From assembly GCA_027924645.1 (NCBI GenBank), contig BSBN01000233.1, positions 11,054,501 through 11,118,500 on the forward strand: a DNA stretch of 64,000 bases, given 5' to 3'. The notes beneath the pieces are model-generated. The model made no database searches. It was not told the DNA's origin and saw nothing but the letters and a program-made list of their open reading frames with translations. The DNA is from Cunninghamia lanceolata (taxonomy: Eukaryota; Streptophyta; Pinopsida; Cupressales; Cupressaceae). Below are positions 58,328-64,000 of this stretch, in pieces; the first letter of the stretch is position 1, and the number at the start of each line of letters is the position of its first letter. The position numbers were made by a program, and so were the translations under genes.

Positions 58328-61300
58328 TCAGGATTCTTTATCTAAGTCAATTTTATCTTCGCTAGCCAGCTTGTTACAGTAAGTCAGCCACGCGTCAAGT
58401 GCAGGATTAATCTCAAATGGATTTGGATCCTTCAAATGATTTATCCTGTAGTTGAACATCTCTAGCTCCTGACTGAATTTACTGTATATCTTTTCTATCT
58501 CTGCACCTGCCTTGTGAACTGCCTTGAATTCAGCCCTAAGGTCACTTGCCTTGTCCAACCTATCCTCCATACTGAGCGTGGCATCTTCAAAAATCACCTT
58601 ATGTAACTTATCTTTACACTTTTTGATATCAAATGGAGCATAATCATCGTAGGATGCTTCCCGACAATCCTTTAAAGAGTCATTGATATCATATGTGATT
58701 GATCTTAGCTCCTCATCAGCTGGCTTATAGGCTTCTTTTATATGCTCAAAAGTTTCTTTCCTCAAAAGTAGCTGTTGATACCATTTAACAGCCTTGGGGA
58801 GCTGATTCGTAGTCAAAATATTCTCTACAACCAAAGTCTGGGTAGACAATTCAATGATGCTCTTTATCTGAAAATACATATGTGAATAGTATTCATCAAA
58901 GGAGTCACACTCTTCGCACAAATCTTTCCACTTATGCAATTCTAGTAATTTCTTATGCACTTGAGCAGAGGCATTAATAGTTTCACACCCCATCTCAAGA
59001 AATTTCAATAACCAATTTTTTGTACCTTGGGATTTAGATCTTACCTCACCCAATTTGGCCATTTCATTAGTAGACAGGAAAGTGGGTATCGTCCTTATAT
59101 CTCCCTCTACATCTATTGGTTTTACCAAAAACTGAAGGCAGGCACGAAGTTCTTCATTCTGATGCTTCAAATCCTTCTTGGACATTTCATCCTTATCTAG
59201 CTATTCCAAAATTGATGTGACTAACTCCTTGAAATCATCCACTCTTTGAGCACAAGTTGTTGGTCCTAGATCAATTGTAGATATTATATAATCTTCCACC
59301 CTGACTTGTTCTTTTATTATGTCAGCTGGCGAGACTGCTATTTCTATAATTCTCAATCCTGATTCATCCCTATAGATTCTGGACTATGTCTTAGCCTTCT
59401 TTTGCTTCTTGGGCTTCTAAGCCTATGATAAAAAATTACTCAGATCAAGCTGCATTATTTCCACCTAGGGCTTAGGATATTCTATTCTACTTTGCAGCCA
59501 TTCAGGTGTAGAAGATTTGTTCAACTCAGTGGCTCCATTACCATCAACTACAGCCAAATCTTTGGGTGACTTCCATTCTTGCTCTGGTTCTTCATTCTTC
59601 TCTATGCTTATCTCTTCTTCCTTTTCTTCTTCTTGGGCTACGTTTTCTAGATTTGCCATTACATTTTCTTGAGCTAACTTGAAAACTTCCTCCATCTGAC
59701 CTTTATCTGGAGGACTATTAGATATATCAATGAATTCAACATTGACCAAAGGTTCATGAGAGTCCTTATTACTTACTTAAGTCAATATATCTTTTTCCTC
59801 CTCAAGTGTTGTTTTAGGCTCATGCAATCCTAACTCTGCACATACTTTCTCAATCCCAGGCAGTAGTTGTACTACCAAAGAATCTGCAGGCATCTGTGAA
59901 ATAGGGACAGTTGAGGATATGGCTAGGGAAGGCACATTGACTTGTGTCAAGTTAGCTAAGACCGATAGGAAGGAAGAAGAGATGACAAGAGGTGAAGGAA
60001 AGGGTAGTGAAGGTAGAGGAAGAGGGGGTGAAAGGATGGTAGAAATCAGAGGTAATGGTAATTGAGTGGAAGAAGTAGAAGATGTAGGTGTAGTGGTAGA
60101 GGAGGGGCATGAAATGGTGACAATGGAGGAAATAGGGCTGCTCGAGGTATTGGAAGAAATTGCCGGTGAAAAGGAAGTACATACAATGGTAGAGGTAAGA
60201 GAGGTGGCAGGGGATGTTTTTTGAGTTATGGAAGCTAATGTTATGGGTGAAGTGGATGCAGTAGAGGAAGGGATGATAGAAGGAGACGTGGTAGTAGAAA
60301 CAGATGGGGTTGTGATAGTAGTGCCCACACTTTGGGTAGTAGGAGGCGGGGCAGTTGGAGGACTAGAATCTTTTTTTGTTATAGTATCCTCCTTACTAAC
60401 TTCTTTTTCTTTTACCTTATTTGCCTTAGAGCCTTCTGCAGGACCACTTGGCATGTCTCTTTTCTTGGAGGCCCTTGTCCTGGTAGAGGGAGGCTGATTT
60501 TTCTTTGGAGGAGGCCTTGCAGATGGCTTCTTCATCTTCTTCATTTTTTCAGCTAGAGATGTATGTTCTTCGCTATCTAACTTCTATCTCTCAGATGGCT
60601 CTACTCCATCTATGACATGGATTGTCTCATCCTCTTCTACCCCGGAGTCCTTATCTGATTCCAGTGTTGTATAAGTGAGTTTAACTCCCTATCCTTCCAG
60701 AGCAGCCACTTGACCTCTTACCTAGGCTTTGCTCAATTTGATAGGTTCTCTCATAACAATATCCAAGGAGCTCTCTTCTGCATTGGCTCAATTTGGCAAT
60801 GGGATAGGCTGATGGTATTGAGCCTCCCATGGTCCTCTGACCATAACATTTTCATCATCTTGTAGCTAGTCTGGTACTACCATAATGTGAAACTTCTTGA
60901 TAAAATCCAGAGGCAGCCTTGAATGTGCTTTCTTCATGATCTCATAATCATCAGGACAATTGGCCCAAAAATCTTCAATATGCATATTGTAGAAGAGCTT
61001 CTTACTCACAAATCTTTCCATCACCTTATTTGGATCAAAATGATCCCTTGCATTGTAGTAGTGTAAGTTGAGGAGTTGAAGCTCTTTATTAGAATGCTCT
61101 GCAGATGCCAAAGAAGGGAATGCCTAAACTCCCTTGCCAAACTTGATAAGAAACTGCACATTGGTTCTGTGCAAGTGTTTGAGCTTCTCGGCATAGGGTA
61201 TTAACTGTCTAGACAGCTCCAAAAGTATTGTCTTATCATCAGGATACCTAGGAAGTCTGTAAGCCATCCCAGTGAAGCCTTGCACCCTTAAATATGTGAA

Positions 61301-62271
61301 TTTCTCAAACTTGATGTACCATCTGCCATACCTAGTTATTTCATTCATTTCCTTAGTGGAAATCCTCAAGGCTATGTTACCCTGTAGCATTCTGGCTATA
61401 TACATTGTGAAAGCATGATTTACCATTTTGAAATGTATCAGAGATTGAGATGAGGTCAGCTATGGGTAGCATTCATATACCTTTATCTCAGTTTGCTCAT
61501 CATTCCCAACTTCACCAATCTTAGACAACCCAACATAATGATTTCTTCTTGCTAATGCATAAATAATATAAGATGTCCACCTGAAGTATCTTTTATCCTT
61601 AAAATTGCTAAAGGCCTCATGAATGTTGTCGCTGAGGATTTGAGCCCAGTGGAAATTAGTCCCTTTCAATATCTCAATGATAATGACAAACATCCATTCC
61701 TCAAAAGTGGAGGCTATAGGTAATCCATATAGCTTGCTCACGAAAGTTACCAAGTCTTTGATTTCATCATGGAAATCACTTCTATATAGTATTCGGGAAG
61801 TTTGATGAGAGCAGACCTTCTGCTTTTGGCCCAATTGGCATTCATGTACTTTCTGCAACCTTCTACATCTTTGTTATAAGTTTCCTCTGATCCTCATTTG
61901 TCTGGCATAGTCATAACCTTGTGCCAAGGAATATCAAAGGTCTCAGCTAGAGAAGGTGGGCTTAAATCAGTCAAGATATCCCCACTGGTTGTTTGGATTG
62001 TTCTTATCATTACATCATATCTATCTGCACAAGTTGCCATCAGTTCTGCATATTGCACTGAAGTGGGGAAGGCAGCATCTTTTGATATACCACTATCCTT
62101 GAGTATTATGGCCCTAAGGGTTGGGTTCGGACTAAAGACCCTCAATCTGAAGTCATCTCAGTCTATGTGACCTAGGTCTATATCTCTTACATCACTCCAC
62201 CTAAAGTGCATCTTGGTCTATGGAGGGATTCCTTTGAATTCGTACTTCATAGCTTGGGCTCAGGTAGTCAT
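58328..62271 (-). pseudogene. Element C unit 3 ORF3, unknown protein, best-preserved Ser/Thr-rich copy
   Basis: Starts near 62271 and ends at 58328. One frameshift near 61795 (a base lost relative to unit 1) and several stops, but a 255-residue and a 285-residue stretch are open. The 255-residue part (60544-59777) shows the basic linker KKRDMPSGPAEGSKANKVK and then a 130-residue mucin-like run of Ser, Thr and Pro. The 285-residue part (59185-58328) starts MSKKDLKHQNEELRACLQF and is mostly helical. No membrane helix or signal peptide seen. Family not recognised. Confidence 0.77.
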
Positions 62272-64000
62272 TTAGTCTGCAAGACCGAACCTTATAAGTT
62301 TGATACCTTGAGGAATCTTTTAACACACTTTTAAGATGAACTTTGATAAATCTTCTATTACCACTGATATACCCTGTTTTAAAGAATCTAATAGTTATCA
62401 CTATTGCACTTACAACAATCATCATAAATACATGCAAAGGAACATTTAATGTTGCAAGAAATCCTATGAAAATTGTCATTATCTATGCATTACAACATTA
62501 ACTCTATCATTTTGGCACTTTCCCTTTGAAAATTCAGTCATTTGAATGATTTGCGCTATTTTTAGGGTCATCTGACCTACAGGTAAAAAAGTGCTGAAAT
62601 TAGGGTCTGCTGACCTCAGCGGGAGAAACGTGCTTGTCTAACCCAAGGTTTTGTTACCATTCATGCTTTTTAATGTTTGCACATAATTTGATGGTTACTA
62701 ACTTGCGCAGATTTTAGAGGTTGCCTACCTCCATTGGTTGTCAAGTCAGTCAGTTGTGATTTAGCGCAAATCCTATTGATATCATTTGTATTACATTTGC
62801 ACAGGATTTGGCTTGGTCTGATTTGCGCGAGTTTTGGTTGCTACTGACCAAGTCAGTGGGAGAGTGTTAAAGCGCGGGGTCAGACAGGATTATTTTTAGT
62901 GCAAGGCTGATGTATTTTTTCCAGTAGGTTTTTGAGATGCCACCGACTTGGCGGGGAAATTTGAGGTGTCTAACCAAGTCAGAGATGAGATCTTTTAGTG
63001 CAAGGTCAGCGCATGGGGTTTTTGGCGCAAAATAGCTTTCAAGGTTTGTGGGGTTTTGAGGTCCTTCCAACTTAATCAGAGAAATGCAACATGGGGAGGT
63101 AGGTCGGAGATCGATGTTTTTAGCTTATGACGGTTTTGAAAATGTAGCGTGAGTTTTAGAGGTCAATGACTGACTAGAGAATTGACAAGTTTATAGGTCA
63201 GTCGGACCTCATTTTGCTGTTAAGAATTGAATGTGTCCTCAGCAAAATTTGTCTATGTATTTAGTCTTTTTCCAGCTTTCGATAAGAAATCCTAACGGGG
63301 TTTCAACGAAGAACAAACAATCCATGCATAGAAACCCTAGCTTAGAAACCCTAAGAATGTTCATTTTAGAAAGACAAACATTCAGTAAAACCCTAATTAC
63401 ATGCAGTGAAAGCTTGAAGGACAAGGTTTGGAACCCTACCTGGTAAATGTGGAAGGTCCATCTGGACTGTGCACGCAGGTTACATTTTCAAACTTGGGTA
63501 GATTGTTAGCAAGAGTGTTCAAATTTCCAAACAGAGCTCCAGAAATCCTATCGAATGTAAAAGAAATGGTTTAAAACAGAGGATTTGTCCCTTTTATCCC
63601 CTAGCTAAATCACCATTAATGCACAGTGTACGATTGTCAGTTTTAGGATTTCTAGCGTGATTTCTCCCTAGCTTAGACTTGGCGGGGAAATAGGGTGCAT
63701 CAGACCTAGTCGGTGAGGGACTTTTTCAGCACTAAGACTTATAAATTCAATTTTTACGATTTGTGGGCATTTAAGGTTCCTCCAACTTGCGGGCATTTAA
63801 GGTTCCTCTGACTTGCAGGTATTTTGGGTTCCTCCAACTTAGTCGGTGATTGATCGATTTACCGCAAGTCAGAGATAGTTGATTCTAGCGCAGAAGTCCA
63901 TTAGAGAGGAAATTAGCACTAAAGTCGGTGACAACGGATTTTAGCTCCAGGTCAGTTGGAAGACAATCTAGCGCAATGGTCAGACAAATAGGAATTTAGT
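62272..64000. other. Element C unit 3, non-coding, to window end
   Basis: Equivalent to 26109-27830 of unit 1, including the start of the fossil plus-strand LTR (TGTTAAAGCG at 62865). A short duplication of GGCATTTAAGGTTCCTC occurs near 63765-63810. No ORF. Unit 3 pol would lie to the right. Confidence 0.65.

Larger units (their letters stand above)
21991..64000 (-). mobile_element. Element C: tandem array of a Tat/Athila-like Ty3/gypsy retrotransposon (three units, the third incomplete)
   Basis: Three LTRs (21991, 35335, 57177) head three homologous units on the minus strand. Unit 1 (21991-36289) and unit 2 (35335-58131) share the middle LTR. Unit 3 starts with the LTR at 57177 and leaves the window. 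Each complete unit reads, in transcription order: LTR, primer site, gag, protease, RNase H, RT, degenerate RNase H, integrase, about 2.9 kb non-coding, ORF3, LTR. Unit length is near 14 kb without D. Shared LTRs without target duplications between units suggest unequal recombination rather than separate insertions. D interrupts unit 2 at 41271-48747. Confidence 0.85.

Overview
This window looks like intergenic DNA from a seed plant with a large, repeat-rich nuclear genome. Gymnosperm or conifer is my inference; the species cannot be read from the sequence. I found no host gene, rRNA, tRNA or CRISPR array. Almost every base can be assigned to four families of LTR retrotransposons, all transcribed from the minus strand and nested in one another. 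I call them A, B, C and D.

Layout. A is a Ty3/gypsy chromovirus. Its gag begins near 20934 and its polyprotein ends at 132, beside the first 137 bases of its 3' LTR. B (778-17238) is a 16.5-kb Tat-type Ty3/gypsy element inserted in the integrase gene of A, with a 5-bp target duplication (one mismatch). Besides gag-PR-RT-RNaseH-archaeal-type RNaseH-integrase, B carries a plus-strand gene for a plant mobile domain (PMD) protein, with a TATA box of its own. C (21991 to beyond 64000) is a tandem array, LTR-internal-LTR-internal-LTR-internal, probably inserted in the 5' LTR of A. Each C unit encodes gag, protease, an RNase H lying before the reverse transcriptase, RT, a degenerate second RNase H, integrase, and then a separate ORF of about 1,315 codons of unknown function (ORF3). 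D (41271-48747) is the youngest insertion, with a perfect 5-bp target duplication. It is a non-autonomous, Sirevirus/copia-like element with no recognisable pol. It encodes a coiled-coil protein with four zinc knuckles and a second protein of about 1,060 residues that I do not recognise.

Decay. A, B and C are broken by many in-frame stops and some frameshifts. The stops are strongly biased to TAG, which fits CAG-to-TAG and TGG-to-TAG change at methylated CHG sites. D is much better preserved: its first ORF is intact and its LTRs differ at only about 28 of 1,089 sites by eye.

Most interesting: the RNase H placed upstream of RT in C; the unknown accessory ORFs of C and D, which share an architecture and possibly a domain; the promoter-bearing PMD gene antisense in B; and, inside every C unit, a fossil LTR end with a tRNA-Arg-type primer site in the opposite orientation. 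Coordinates of protein domains are read by eye and can be off by a few tens of bases.
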